This document shows positions 1-8,001 of a stretch of DNA of 64,000 nucleotides, in pieces (the stretch's first letter is position 1; the number at the start of each line of letters is the position of its first letter). Source of the DNA: CAVSJO01 sp963728445 (GTDB lineage Bacteria > Gemmatimonadota > Gemmatimonadetes > Longimicrobiales > RSA9); NCBI GenBank assembly GCA_963728445.1, contig CAVSJO010000004.1:248001-312000 (forward strand), read 5' to 3'. Under the pieces are notes generated by a model. It ran no database searches. It saw only the letters and a list, made by a program, of their open reading frames with translations, and was not told the origin of the DNA. The translations under genes and the position numbers were made by a program.

Positions 1-130
1 TGTCGGCCCGGTCGCGCTGCGACTCGGACGGAGACACCAGTTCGACGAGCTCCTGCAGGAGCTCGTCTTTGGAGCGGGCGCGGAGCGGAATCTGGATCCG
101 CGCGGGAGTCAGCAGCTCGGTCAGAAGCAC
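1..130 (-). CDS. PTS IIA (PtsN-like) domain protein, 3' part off window
   Basis: Partial gene that leaves the window at its left edge; only the first 43 codons are visible. Reading the minus strand from GTG at 130 gives MLLTELLTPARIQIPLRARS, then KDELLQELVELVSPSESQRD. This resembles the N-terminus of nitrogen-type PTS IIA proteins (PtsN family, PF00359), where a short helix and an xIxxPLxAxxKDELLxELV strand-helix precede the phosphorylated histidine. That histidine lies beyond the edge. An in-frame TAA lies about 25 bases upstream of the GTG, so the start is confined to this region. Such proteins are usually cytoplasmic regulators rather than sugar transporters. It is divergent from the outer-membrane protein at 225. 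Confidence 0.7.
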   Translation of the reverse strand, partial: MLLTELLTPARIQIPLRARSKDELLQELVELVSPSESQRDRAD

Positions 131-154
131 ATGCGCCTCGGATGCGACGCGAGG

Positions 155-183
155 TTACGGAAATGCCGAATTCTGCCTAAATT
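155..183 (+). promoter_or_regulatory. Possible promoter for the outer-membrane protein
   Basis: TTACGG at 155-160 and TAAATT at 178-183 are separated by 17 bases, in the only A+T-rich stretch between the two divergent genes. The -10 matches consensus at 4 of 6 positions; the -35 match is poor. Weak call. Confidence 0.25.
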
Positions 184-224
184 AGCCGTTCGTCGGAGGG
201 GCATCAAGCGGCGTTGGGGGACGC

Positions 225-1127
225 ATGCGCACAGGGTCGTTGACACGCGCGGGGCGGGTGGCCGCCGCGGCCGCGCTGGCGCTCGGGATCGGGGCGCGCC
301 CGGTTCGCGCTCAGCGGCTGCTGGACTGGCCGATTCGGACGGGCATCGAGGCGGACGCAGTGGCGACCGGGCCGGCGGCGGCATTCTGGAACCCTGCGGG
401 GGCGGGCGGCGGCGGGGAGGAGAGGGGACAGGCCTTTCTCGAGGACATCGAGGGGTACCGGGAGAGCGGGCTGGGCGGCGTGGCGCTGGGCGGGTCGATA
501 CGGCTGCAGGAGGGGTTCTATCTGGCGGCGGGCTTTTCGCACCTGGGGGTGGGGCCGATCCCGCTGACGGGCTCGTCCCCCGCGGACCAGACGGGGGAGA
601 TCAACGTCACGGAGGACCTCCTCGGCGTCGCGGCTGCCCGGGACCTCGGGGGCGGCGTGTGGGTAGGCGTGGGCGGCCAGTATGCCCGCTCGGACGATGC
701 CTACTCGGCGCGCTCGCGGACGTCCCTCGGCACCGGACTGGCGTGGCGTCCGCCGGCGAGAGGCCTGGAGCCGGTGGTCGGGGCGAGCATCTGGAGTCGC
801 GGCGGCGGCGCGGAGTGGAACGCCGGCGCCGGCCTCGGACACATCCTGGAGCCGGTGGACGGGCTGCTGCTCGGCGCCTCCTACGGGGTGAGCGACGACG
901 CCGGGCCCCTGGGCCCGTCCCACCGCGTCAGCGCGACGGCGCGGTGGAACCGACTGCTGGGTCTGTCCGCCGGCGTCCAGGGGGACGACGGTGCCGACGG
1001 GCTCTCCTGGAGCCCCATCGTCTCGGGCGACCTCCAGCTCGGGCGCTACCGGCTGGCCGTGATCCGCGAAGGCATCGCCAACGGCTTCGGCGCCGCCTAC
1101 TACTACCAGATCCACGTGGAGTTCTAG
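225..1127 (+). CDS. Outer-membrane beta-barrel protein, PorV/PorQ-like
   Basis: 300 residues. An N-terminal signal peptide ends near ARPVRAQ (residue 27). The next stretch contains the AAFWNPAG motif typical of PorV/PorQ/UPF0164-type barrels. The rest alternates aromatic and glycine-rich short strands and ends in IHVEF, an aromatic C-terminus of the kind recognised by the BAM machinery. The ATG at 225 follows a GGGGGA ribosome-binding site. The stop TAG shares one base with the GTG of rlmN, so the two are probably cotranscribed. PorV-like proteins in Bacteroidota act with type IX secretion, but nothing here shows that role; the function is unknown. Confidence 0.75.
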   Translation: MRTGSLTRAGRVAAAAALALGIGARPVRAQRLLDWPIRTGIEADAVATGPAAAFWNPAGAGGGGEERGQAFLEDIEGYRESGLGGVALGGSIRLQEGFYLAAGFSHLGVGPIPLTGSSPADQTGEINVTEDLLGVAAARDLGGGVWVGVGGQYARSDDAYSARSRTSLGTGLAWRPPARGLEPVVGASIWSRGGGAEWNAGAGLGHILEPVDGLLLGASYGVSDDAGPLGPSHRVSATARWNRLLGLSAGVQGDDGADGLSWSPIVSGDLQLGRYRLAVIREGIANGFGAAYYYQIHVEF

Positions 1128-2230
1128 TGCAGGAGACGCGGGACACGATCGATCTGCTCTCGGAGCCCGAGGAGCGGGTCCGGGAGCTGCTCGCAGAGCA
1201 CTTCCGCGCCCGGGGCGTGGGCGGCTACCGCGTCCGGCAGACGATGGCGTGGCTGTACGAGCGGGACGTCGTCTCCTTCGAGGAGATGACCGACCTGCCC
1301 GTGGCCGAGCGGAAGGCCCTCGCCGCCGCCTTCCGGCTGGGGGCGCTCGTGGCGGAACGCACGTCCGTTTCGAGCGACGGCACGGCCAAGCACCTCTGGC
1401 GCCTGGCGGACGGGGAGCTCGTCGAGTCCGTGCTGATCCCGGCCGACGACCGCCTCACCCTGTGCATCTCCTCCCAGGCGGGGTGCGCGATGGCGTGCGT
1501 ATTCTGCGCCACCGGGTGGTCGGGCTATCGCCGGCAGCTCAGCACGGGGGAGATCGTGGGGCAGTTCCGTGCGGCCCGACGCTGGGCCGCCGAAAACGCT
1601 CGCGGCGCCATCAGCAACATCGTGTTCATGGGGATGGGCGAGCCGCTCATGAATCCGAAGGCGGTCTTCCCCGCCCTGACGCTCCTGAACGGGGCCTATG
1701 GCGTGGGCGCGCGGCGGATCACGGTGTCGACGGTGGGAGTCGTGCCCGGGATCCGGGAGCTGGCGCGTCGCCCCGAGCAGTTCCGGCTGGCTGTCTCGCT
1801 GCACGCTCCGAACACGGAGCTGAGGCAGCGGATCGTGCCGATCGAGAAGAAGTACCCGATTCCGGAGCTGTTCGACGCGCTGCGGGAGTTCGACGCGGCG
1901 GGCGGACGTCGGATCACGTTCGAGTACGTCATGATCGACGGAGTGAACGACGATCCCGAGCTGGCCCGCGAGCTGGCGGACCTCGTGGCTGGCCTGCCGG
2001 CCCACGTGAACCTCATCCCGTACAACCCGATCCCCGGGCCGGACTGGCGGCCGTCGTCGCCGGCACGGCTGCGGGCCTTCCAGCAGATCCTGGAGGAGCG
2101 CGGCGTGCCGGCCACCGTGCGCTCGCCGCGGGGCCAGGACATCGCGGCCGCGTGTGGTCAGCTCCGGGCCGAGCACGCGACGCATCCGCCGAAGCCGTTC
2201 GTGGCCCTCGAGGCCGCCGGCGCGGCGTAG
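1127..2230 (+). CDS. rlmN: Dual-specificity rRNA/tRNA adenine-C2 methyltransferase RlmN
   Basis: Radical SAM enzyme that methylates C2 of A2503 in 23S rRNA and of A37 in some tRNAs. 367 residues, the usual length. The [4Fe-4S] motif CxxxCxxC is C120, C124, C127 (in AGCAMACVFCATG). GMGEPLMN follows at 169-176 as the SAM-binding GGE equivalent. The catalytic cysteine that forms the methyl-RNA adduct is C343 in AACGQL. The open frame runs much further upstream, but residues before VQETRDTIDL are a shadow of the outer-membrane gene. GTG at 1127, inside the TAGTG overlap, gives the family N-terminus. Confidence 0.95.
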   Translation: MQETRDTIDLLSEPEERVRELLAEHFRARGVGGYRVRQTMAWLYERDVVSFEEMTDLPVAERKALAAAFRLGALVAERTSVSSDGTAKHLWRLADGELVESVLIPADDRLTLCISSQAGCAMACVFCATGWSGYRRQLSTGEIVGQFRAARRWAAENARGAISNIVFMGMGEPLMNPKAVFPALTLLNGAYGVGARRITVSTVGVVPGIRELARRPEQFRLAVSLHAPNTELRQRIVPIEKKYPIPELFDALREFDAAGGRRITFEYVMIDGVNDDPELARELADLVAGLPAHVNLIPYNPIPGPDWRPSSPARLRAFQQILEERGVPATVRSPRGQDIAAACGQLRAEHATHPPKPFVALEAAGAA

Positions 2231-2255
2231 CGCGGCCGGCGGCCCCCCCGCGGCT

Positions 2256-2726
2256 TCAGGCTCCGGACGTATCCGGCGGCTCCGACTCCCTGCCTGCCGG
2301 CGCCTTCCAGTCCTTCCCCAGCACGACCGAAACGTCCACCATCCGACCGGGCGCGGCGCGGGAGTCCACCCGGTCGACGCCCAGCGCCGAGGCGACCCGG
2401 CGGGCGGCCCCGTCGTCCCCGCGCCTGGCCAGCACGAGCGTCGTATCCGGCGTGCCGCGCTCCGCGTTCCCGTAGTAGACGACGTCGAAGCCGGCGGCCC
2501 GAAGCCGCTCGGTGACGTCCCGGGCCAGCCCCGAGCGCCCGGACGCATTCAGGACCTCCACCTTCGGCTCCGGGGTGGCCCGCACGGCGGAAGGGTCGAA
2601 CTCCATGGGCCGGGGCGCCCCCGTGTCCAGGGGAGCGGACCCGCCGCGCAGGGCGAAGAGTGCCGCGCCAAGGGCGACGACGAGGACGACGGCGGCGCCG
2701 GCGAGGATGGAGGTCCTGCGCGTCAC
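2256..2726 (-). CDS. Membrane-anchored LytR C-terminal domain protein
   Basis: 156 residues. A single transmembrane anchor (about residues 7-27) is followed by a short linker and a LytR_C domain (PF13399): VEVLNASGRSGLA, a helix LRAAGFDVVYYGNA, then TLVLARRGDDGAARRVASAL and VDVSVVLGKDW. The LCP phosphotransferase domain that normally precedes LytR_C in Gram-positive bacteria is absent. The domain probably faces the periplasm. Its ATG overlaps the yqeK stop by 4 bases (ATGA), so the two are translationally coupled. It is the last gene of the pan operon and converges on rlmN, with 25 bases between them. Ligand unknown. Confidence 0.7.
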   Translation of the reverse strand: MTRRTSILAGAAVVLVVALGAALFALRGGSAPLDTGAPRPMEFDPSAVRATPEPKVEVLNASGRSGLARDVTERLRAAGFDVVYYGNAERGTPDTTLVLARRGDDGAARRVASALGVDRVDSRAAPGRMVDVSVVLGKDWKAPAGRESEPPDTSGA

Positions 2727-3304
2727 GTCCGCTCGCGGGCAAGGGTGTTCCAGAAGCCCATGGTCTCCGGCCGCACCATCTGGCCCGCGGTCACGAGATG
2801 GACCACGCGGGCCGCCACGATGCGGCGGGTCACGTCATCGAGAGCGTCGGGCATGCGGGCCCGCAGCGCTGCCCGCAGGACGGGCTCGAACGTGCGTCCG
2901 GGCTCGAGGAAGTCGGCGCAGTAGAGCGCCCGCCCGAGACGCCCGAAGCCCTCGCAGCCCAGCGTGTGGAACGCAACGGCGTCGAGCAGCTCCTCGTCGT
3001 CCGCACCTTCGTCCCGGAGCCGCGCCGCCGCCGCGGGACCGTGCAGGAGCTGCCCCGGCAGGCCGGCCATCGACTGCGGCACCAGCGAGCGGAGGGTGGC
3101 GGGATCCTCGTCCCGCAGCGCGTCGTGGAGCCACCCGGCGGCGCGCCAGCGTCCCACCTCGGCCGGTGGCAGCCCGAGCTGCCCGGCCCACGCGGCCAGG
3201 ACGCCGGCTACGCGGCCCGCGTGGGCGCGTCGCGCCTCTGCCATGCGCGCCCAGGTCGGCGGCTCGCCGCCCGCCGCCCGCTCAATCGTAGCCGCGGCGG
3301 ACAT
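2723..3304 (-). CDS. yqeK: YqeK-family HD-domain hydrolase (probable Ap4A hydrolase)
   Basis: 193 residues. HD-type metal ligands are visible: H28 in RAHAGRVA, H60-D61 in AGWLHDALRD, H88 in LLHGPAAA, H113 in AFHTLG and D131 in YCADFLEPGRTF. The last motif is characteristic of YqeK, a symmetrical diadenosine tetraphosphate hydrolase yielding two ADP. In many bacteria yqeK lies beside nadD and rsfS, but here it sits in the pan operon. The ATG at 3304 overlaps the upstream gene by 23 bases. A second ATG at 3244 (MAEARRAHAG) would remove the overlap and is equally good. Confidence 0.85.
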   Translation of the reverse strand: MSAAATIERAAGGEPPTWARMAEARRAHAGRVAGVLAAWAGQLGLPPAEVGRWRAAGWLHDALRDEDPATLRSLVPQSMAGLPGQLLHGPAAAARLRDEGADDEELLDAVAFHTLGCEGFGRLGRALYCADFLEPGRTFEPVLRAALRARMPDALDDVTRRIVAARVVHLVTAGQMVRPETMGFWNTLARERT

Positions 3305-4136
3305 AGGGCTCGAGAACGGCGCGGTTCCGGATGTTGGTGTTGACCAGGTAGTTGCACCCCTTCAGCTCGACGCCGCTGCCCACCTGGGAATCGATGATCC
3401 GGCAGCCGGGACCGACGACGGTCTCGGACCCGATGGTGGTGCGGCCCTCGAGCACCGCGCCGGGGTAGATGACGCTGTCGGGACCGATCCGGACGTCGAC
3501 GTCCACGAGCACGGCAGCGGGGTCGAGGAAGGTGACCCCGGAGGCCATGTGATCGCGCACGATGCGACGGCGGACGTGTCCAGCGGCGCGGGCCAGCGCC
3601 TCCCGATCCCGGACCACGAATGCGTCATCGCCCGGGGGCGGCGCCTCCCGGCCGCTGGACATCTCGACGTCGGCGACGAGGCTGTCCAGATCGGGCGCTT
3701 CACGGGACAGCTCGATGAAGCGCTTCCGGTCCATCCACGCCGCCACGGCGTCGCCATCGGCGGCCCGCAGCGCGCGCCCCGTGGGGCCGTTCACCAGCCA
3801 GTCGAGGGAGGTGTCCAGGCTGGCCGCCGCGGCGTCGAGGATCAGGACGGCCTCGGCCGACGGGTGGAGGCGGTCGCCCACGCGGGCCGCCCACGGCACT
3901 CCGCGGGCCGGGAAGATCGTCTGGACGCGCAGCTCGTCGAGGCCGGAGGCGAGGGAGGGATCACCGGAGACGAGCAGCATCTGGAGGGGCCGAGGCGTTC
4001 GGGACACCACCGAGCTGAGAGAGTGCCAGACGAGGCTGCGCCCTGCGAGGGGGTGCAGGTAGGTGGACAGCCGCGACTTGAGCTGGTCGTCCTCGGGTCG
4101 CCTCAGCGCCAGCGCGACGCCGGTCCAGCGCAGCAT
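3282..4136 (-). CDS. GlmU-like pseudo-nucleotidyltransferase with short left-handed beta-helix
   Basis: 284 residues. TYLHPLAGRSLVWHSL (about 25-40) aligns with the PKVLHxLAGxxMxxHV segment of GlmU. However, the preceding G-x-G-T-R-M nucleotide loop is replaced by ALRRPEDDQL, and the GDxPL metal-binding segment is replaced by LDAAAASL. From about residue 205 there are hexapeptide turns (VLVDVDVRIGPDSVIYPGA, then TIGSETVVGPG). The protein stops before the region that holds the acetyltransferase site in GlmU. This looks like a catalytically dead or re-purposed GlmU relative, conserved within an operon. It starts 4 bases after panD and overlaps yqeK. A diverged active enzyme of another specificity is possible but less likely. 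Confidence 0.6.
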   Translation of the reverse strand: MLRWTGVALALRRPEDDQLKSRLSTYLHPLAGRSLVWHSLSSVVSRTPRPLQMLLVSGDPSLASGLDELRVQTIFPARGVPWAARVGDRLHPSAEAVLILDAAAASLDTSLDWLVNGPTGRALRAADGDAVAAWMDRKRFIELSREAPDLDSLVADVEMSSGREAPPPGDDAFVVRDREALARAAGHVRRRIVRDHMASGVTFLDPAAVLVDVDVRIGPDSVIYPGAVLEGRTTIGSETVVGPGCRIIDSQVGSGVELKGCNYLVNTNIRNRAVLEPYVRRGYD

Positions 4137-4140
4137 CGGT

Positions 4141-4527
4141 TCAGGCGTTCTCGACGCGCAGCCGCCCGTGGCCGCGGTCCGGGCGGATGCGGTTTGCGTC
4201 GTCGACGAAAACGATGCGCGGTCGGAAATCCTTCAGCTCGGCCTCGGACAGGGAGGCGTAGCTGATGACGATCACGCGGTCCCCGGGATGGACGAGGCGC
4301 GCGGCGGCGCCGTTCAGGACGACGTCGCCCGATCCGGCCTCACCGCGGATCACGTACGTCTCGAAGCGGGCGCCGTTGTCGACGTCGAGGACCTGGACCT
4401 GCTCGAACTCGAGGAGGTCGGCGGCGGCCATGAGATCCGCGTCGATGGTGATGGAGCCCTCGTAGGCGAGGTCGGCGCCGGTCACCGTAGCGCGGTGGAT
4501 CTTGGACTTGCACATGACGCGGTTCAT
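4141..4527 (-). CDS. panD: Aspartate 1-decarboxylase
   Basis: Makes beta-alanine from aspartate for pantothenate synthesis. 128 residues. The proenzyme self-cleaves between G24 and S25 in YEGS to generate the pyruvoyl cofactor. The ATG at 4527 puts the serine exactly at position 25, as in characterised PanD, and has an AGGGAGAAGG ribosome-binding region about 12 bases upstream. The start is therefore well supported, although the frame stays open far upstream. It lies 20 bases after panC and 4 bases before the GlmU-like gene. Confidence 0.95.
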   Translation of the reverse strand: MNRVMCKSKIHRATVTGADLAYEGSITIDADLMAAADLLEFEQVQVLDVDNGARFETYVIRGEAGSGDVVLNGAAARLVHPGDRVIVISYASLSEAELKDFRPRIVFVDDANRIRPDRGHGRLRVENA

Positions 4528-4547
4528 CTGCCGCTGCCTTCTCCCTG

Positions 4548-5390
4548 TCACTCCAGGACGATGTTGTCGATGAGCCGGGTGGCGCCGACGTAGGCGGCGA
4601 CCGCGAGGACGCAGCCGGGCCGCGCCGTCGCGACCGCCTCGAGGCCGTCGGGCTCCACGAGCTCCACGTACTGGGGCTCGAGCCGCTGCTCCCGAAGGGC
4701 GTCGGCCACCCGGGTCCGGAGCCTTCCGCCGTCCCGCTCTCCCGCCACGTACGCCGCGCGGGCCCCCTCGAGACCCCTGTGCAGCGCGACAGCCCGCGCC
4801 CGCTCCGCGGCGTCGAGATAGCTGTTCCGGGAGCTGAGTGCCAGTCCGTCCGGCTCCCGCACGATCGGAGCCACGTCGACGTGTACACCGAAGCCGAGGT
4901 CCAGGGTCATCCGGCGGACGAGCACGGCCTGCTGGAAGTCCTTCCTCCCGAACACGGCCACGTCGGGCCCGACCACGTTGAACAGCTTGGCGACCACGGT
5001 GAGGACGCCCTCGAAGTGACCGGGCCGGAAGGCGCCGCAGAGCCGGTCCGCAAGAGGGCCCGGCGCCACCCGGACCCGCGGCTCTCCGGCGGGATACATC
5101 TCGTCCCGGCCGGGCATGAACAGCACGTCCGTTCCGCACGTCTCGAGCAGCGCCGAGTCCCGCTCGGGCTCGCGGGGATAGCGCTCGAAGTCCTCGCCCG
5201 GGCCGAACTGCAGCGGGTTCACGAAGATCGAGACGACGACGAACTCCGAGAGATCACGGGCGCGCCGTACGAGGGAGAGGTGCCCCTCGTGGAGGTAGCC
5301 CATCGTGGGGACGAGGCCGATCTTGCATCCCGCGGCGCGAGCGGCGGCCACCGCCTCGCGGACGCCGGCAACGGTGTCGAGGGTCCGCAC
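4548..5390 (-). CDS. panC: Pantothenate synthetase
   Basis: ATP-dependent condensation of pantoate and beta-alanine through a pantoyl-adenylate. 280 residues, normal length. Visible motifs are VPTMGYLHEGHLSLV (the HIGH-like nucleotide site), SIFVNPLQFGPGEDFERYPR (pantoate site), VFGRKDFQQ and ALSSRNSYL (the KMSKS-like region). The start is GTG at 5390, 9 bases after the panB stop. The enzyme is cytoplasmic. With panB and panD it completes the pathway from ketoisovalerate and aspartate, apart from the ketopantoate reductase, which is not in the window. Confidence 0.96.
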   Translation of the reverse strand: MRTLDTVAGVREAVAAARAAGCKIGLVPTMGYLHEGHLSLVRRARDLSEFVVVSIFVNPLQFGPGEDFERYPREPERDSALLETCGTDVLFMPGRDEMYPAGEPRVRVAPGPLADRLCGAFRPGHFEGVLTVVAKLFNVVGPDVAVFGRKDFQQAVLVRRMTLDLGFGVHVDVAPIVREPDGLALSSRNSYLDAAERARAVALHRGLEGARAAYVAGERDGGRLRTRVADALREQRLEPQYVELVEPDGLEAVATARPGCVLAVAAYVGATRLIDNIVLE

Positions 5391-5399
5391 GTCGGACGC

Positions 5400-6227
5400 T
5401 CAGTCGAAGCTGTGCTCGGGGCCGGGATACTCTCCCCGGCGCACGGCATCGGCGTAACCGGACACGCTGTCCCGGACGGTCTGTCCGAGCTCGGCGAAAC
5501 GGCGCAGAAATCGGGGCTGGAAGCCCTCGTTCAGGCCGAGCAGGTCATAGAGCACGAGGACCTGGCCGTCCGTCCCCACGCCCGCTCCGATGCCGATGGT
5601 CGGGATGTCGAGATCCCGCGTCACGTCCGCAGAGACGCTCGCCGGGACGAGCTCCAGCACGACGCCGAAGCAGCCCGCATCCTGCAGTCGCAGCGCGTCC
5701 TCGCGGATCCGCTTCGCCGCGGAATCCTCCCGTCCCTGCACGCGCGCACCGCCGAGGGCGTGCACCGACTGGGGCGTGAAGCCGAGATGGCCCAGCACCG
5801 GGATTCCGGCGCGGACCAGAGCCTTCACGTGGGCCGCGGCCGTTTCGTCGCCGCCCTCGAGCTTCACGGCCTCCGCACCCGTCTCCTGAAGGATGCGCCC
5901 GGCATTGCGGACGGTCTCGACGGGCGACAGGTGGAAGGACAGAAAGGGCATGTCCACGACGACGAGGGCCCGGTCGACGCCGCGCCGGACTGCGCGGCCG
6001 TGGTGGATCATGGCGTCGAGCGTGACCGGAAGGGTGGAGTCGAAGCCGAGGATGACCTGACCCAGGGAATCGCCGACGAGCACGACGTCCACCCCGGCAG
6101 CGTCCACGAGGCGTGCGAACGTGAAGTCGTACGCCGTGACGACGACGATCTTCTCCCCGGCACGCTTCCGCTCGGCCAGGTCCCGGACCGTCAGTCGGCG
6201 GGGCCGGGTCCCGCGATCGGTGCTCAC
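5400..6227 (-). CDS. panB: Ketopantoate hydroxymethyltransferase
   Basis: Transfers a hydroxymethyl group from methylenetetrahydrofolate to alpha-ketoisovalerate, the first pantothenate step. 275 residues. Conserved segments are VVTAYDFTFARLVDAAGVD, VLVGDSLGQVILGFDST (metal-binding aspartate), EAVKLEGG (substrate lysine), HLGFTPQSVHALGG and VLELVPASV (catalytic glutamate). The GTG start at 6227 is the first gene of the six-gene minus-strand operon panB-panC-panD-(GlmU-like)-yqeK-(LytR_C). It is divergent from rqcH. Confidence 0.96.
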   Translation of the reverse strand: MSTDRGTRPRRLTVRDLAERKRAGEKIVVVTAYDFTFARLVDAAGVDVVLVGDSLGQVILGFDSTLPVTLDAMIHHGRAVRRGVDRALVVVDMPFLSFHLSPVETVRNAGRILQETGAEAVKLEGGDETAAAHVKALVRAGIPVLGHLGFTPQSVHALGGARVQGREDSAAKRIREDALRLQDAGCFGVVLELVPASVSADVTRDLDIPTIGIGAGVGTDGQVLVLYDLLGLNEGFQPRFLRRFAELGQTVRDSVSGYADAVRRGEYPGPEHSFD

Positions 6228-6329
6228 CCTGACCGTCTCCCGCCCGAGGGGAATCGCCGCAACTGTCTGTCCAGGATACGTTTACCGTCAGGTTTGACGA
6301 CGCCGGCAAGCTAGCGGCACTTTCCGGGC
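6228..6329. other. Divergent intergenic region panB / rqcH
   Basis: About 100 bases that must hold the promoters of both the pan operon and rqcH. TTGACG at 6294-6299 could be a plus-strand -35, but no convincing -10 follows at the right spacing. No operator or riboswitch was recognised. Confidence 0.4.
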
Positions 6330-7961
6330 GTGTCAAACCCGATCCGCTACGACTCGCTCCTCGTCCACCACCTCGCCCACGAGCTGGACGAGCGGCTATC
6401 CGGGCGACGCCTCCGGCGCCTGCGCATGGCGCCCGACGAGCGTCGTCTCACCCTCGAGTTCGACGACGTGGCTCTCGTCTGGGAGCTGCACCCGACGAGC
6501 GGCCGCGTTCGGACAGGGCCGCCGCCGGCCGACCCGGTCGTCGTCGAGCCGCCGCGGGGCACGCAGGTCCGGTCCGTGCACGCGCCCACGGACGAGCGCG
6601 TGGTCGTCGTGGAGCTCGGCGGCCGGGGCGGCGAGGACGCCGTCGCCCGGATCGTGGTCGAGCTGATGACGAACCAGTGGAACGCGCTGGCGCTGGATCG
6701 GACGGGGCGGATCCGGTCCGTGCTGTGGACGCGCACGGCGGGGGAGAGGGCGCTGCGAAGTGGCGCGACGTACGTGCCGCCGGCGGGCCTCCCGAGGGCC
6801 GGCCGCGGCGGGAGCGCGGGAGACGAGGAGGCGGCACGCCGGGCGGTCCTCGCCGCGGCGGCCGAGGGGGTGGCCGGAGGTGCGGCGGGTCGCTTGGCGC
6901 TCGTTGCGGGAGTGGCCTGGACGAGCCCGATGAACGCCCGCTGGATCCTCGGAGGCGAGCGGCCCGACGAGCGCTGGGCCGCCCTCGCGCCCCCGTCGCC
7001 GGCAAAGCCCAGCGTCCTGGCGGACGGGCAGCCGTACCCGCATCCCCTCGACGAAGGACGACCGGCGTCCTCACTTCTGGAGGCGCTCGGTGCAGCGCCG
7101 CCGGGCGCGGCGCCGCCGGCCCCGGGCGTGCCACCGGAGCTGCTCGAGCGGCTGCGGGGCCGGATCCAGCGGTCGACCTCCCGGCTGGAGCGTCTGCGGG
7201 AGGAACGAACGGGTGCCGGCCCGGAGGCGGAGGCCCTGCGGACGCGGGCCGACCTGCTGCTGGCGCAGCCGCACGAAGCGCCGAAGGGATCGCGTACCGC
7301 CACGCTGAGCGACTTCGGCGGCGGCACGGTCGAGGTGCGCCTGGAGCCGGCGCAGGACGCAGTGGAGAACGCCCAGCGCATGTACGCCGAGGCGCGGCGA
7401 CGGGATCGCGCGGCCGAGCGCCTGCCGAAGCTGATCGCACGGGCCGAGGCCGAGCGCGACGAGCTCGCGGCGCTGCTCCGGCGCGCGGAGGCCGGGGACG
7501 TGGAAGCGGACGAGGTCGCCCGGCGCGCGGGCGGCTCCGGGGGCCGGGGCGGCGGCGGCGGCCCGGGCTCGGCAGCCCTTCCCTACCGGCGATACCGCAC
7601 GAGCGGCGGTCTCGAGGTGCGGGTCGGGCGCGGAAGCGCCGCCAACGACGACCTCACGTTCCATCATTCGTCGCCCGAGGACGTCTGGCTCCACGCCCGT
7701 GACGTGGCCGGCGCCCACGTCATCCTGCGGTGGGGACGGAAGGACGAGAACCCGCCGGCCCGGGACCTGGCGGAGGCGGCGGTGCTGGCCGCGCTGCGGA
7801 GCCGGGCGCGAACGTCCGGCACCGTCGCCGTCGACTGGACCCGGCGGAAGTACGTGCGGAAGCCCCGCAAGGCGGGGCCGGGCCTCGTGGTCCCGGAGCG
7901 CGTGAAGACGGTGTTCGTGGAGCCCGTGGCGGCTCTCGAAGAGCGCCTCCGGGACGAGTAG
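6330..7961 (+). CDS. rqcH: RqcH/NFACT ribosome-quality-control protein
   Basis: 543 residues. The NFACT-N domain (old name fibronectin-binding FbpA) spans about 5-250: DSLLVHHLAHELDERLSGRR, then a beta-rich part with ELMTNQWNALALD. A helical, arginine-rich coiled-coil middle (about 270-410) follows. After a Gly-rich linker comes NFACT-R (about 430-520), with its signature DVWLHARDVAGAHVIL. RqcH binds obstructed 50S subunits and adds C-terminal alanine tails to stalled peptides. The start is GTG at 6330. It converges on trpA with 40 bases between stops; a weak inverted repeat, GCGGGC and GCCCGC, lies there at 7961-7981. Confidence 0.9.
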   Translation: MSNPIRYDSLLVHHLAHELDERLSGRRLRRLRMAPDERRLTLEFDDVALVWELHPTSGRVRTGPPPADPVVVEPPRGTQVRSVHAPTDERVVVVELGGRGGEDAVARIVVELMTNQWNALALDRTGRIRSVLWTRTAGERALRSGATYVPPAGLPRAGRGGSAGDEEAARRAVLAAAAEGVAGGAAGRLALVAGVAWTSPMNARWILGGERPDERWAALAPPSPAKPSVLADGQPYPHPLDEGRPASSLLEALGAAPPGAAPPAPGVPPELLERLRGRIQRSTSRLERLREERTGAGPEAEALRTRADLLLAQPHEAPKGSRTATLSDFGGGTVEVRLEPAQDAVENAQRMYAEARRRDRAAERLPKLIARAEAERDELAALLRRAEAGDVEADEVARRAGGSGGRGGGGGPGSAALPYRRYRTSGGLEVRVGRGSAANDDLTFHHSSPEDVWLHARDVAGAHVILRWGRKDENPPARDLAEAAVLAALRSRARTSGTVAVDWTRRKYVRKPRKAGPGLVVPERVKTVFVEPVAALEERLRDE

Positions 7962-8001
7962 CGGGCTCGGGAAACGCCCGCCGGGAGGTCCTGCGGTCGG
8001 A

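Noticed and set aside
131..1126. N-terminal extension of the rlmN frame
   Set aside because: It lies antiparallel in content to a secreted barrel gene in another frame and lacks family similarity; RlmN is complete from GTG 1127.
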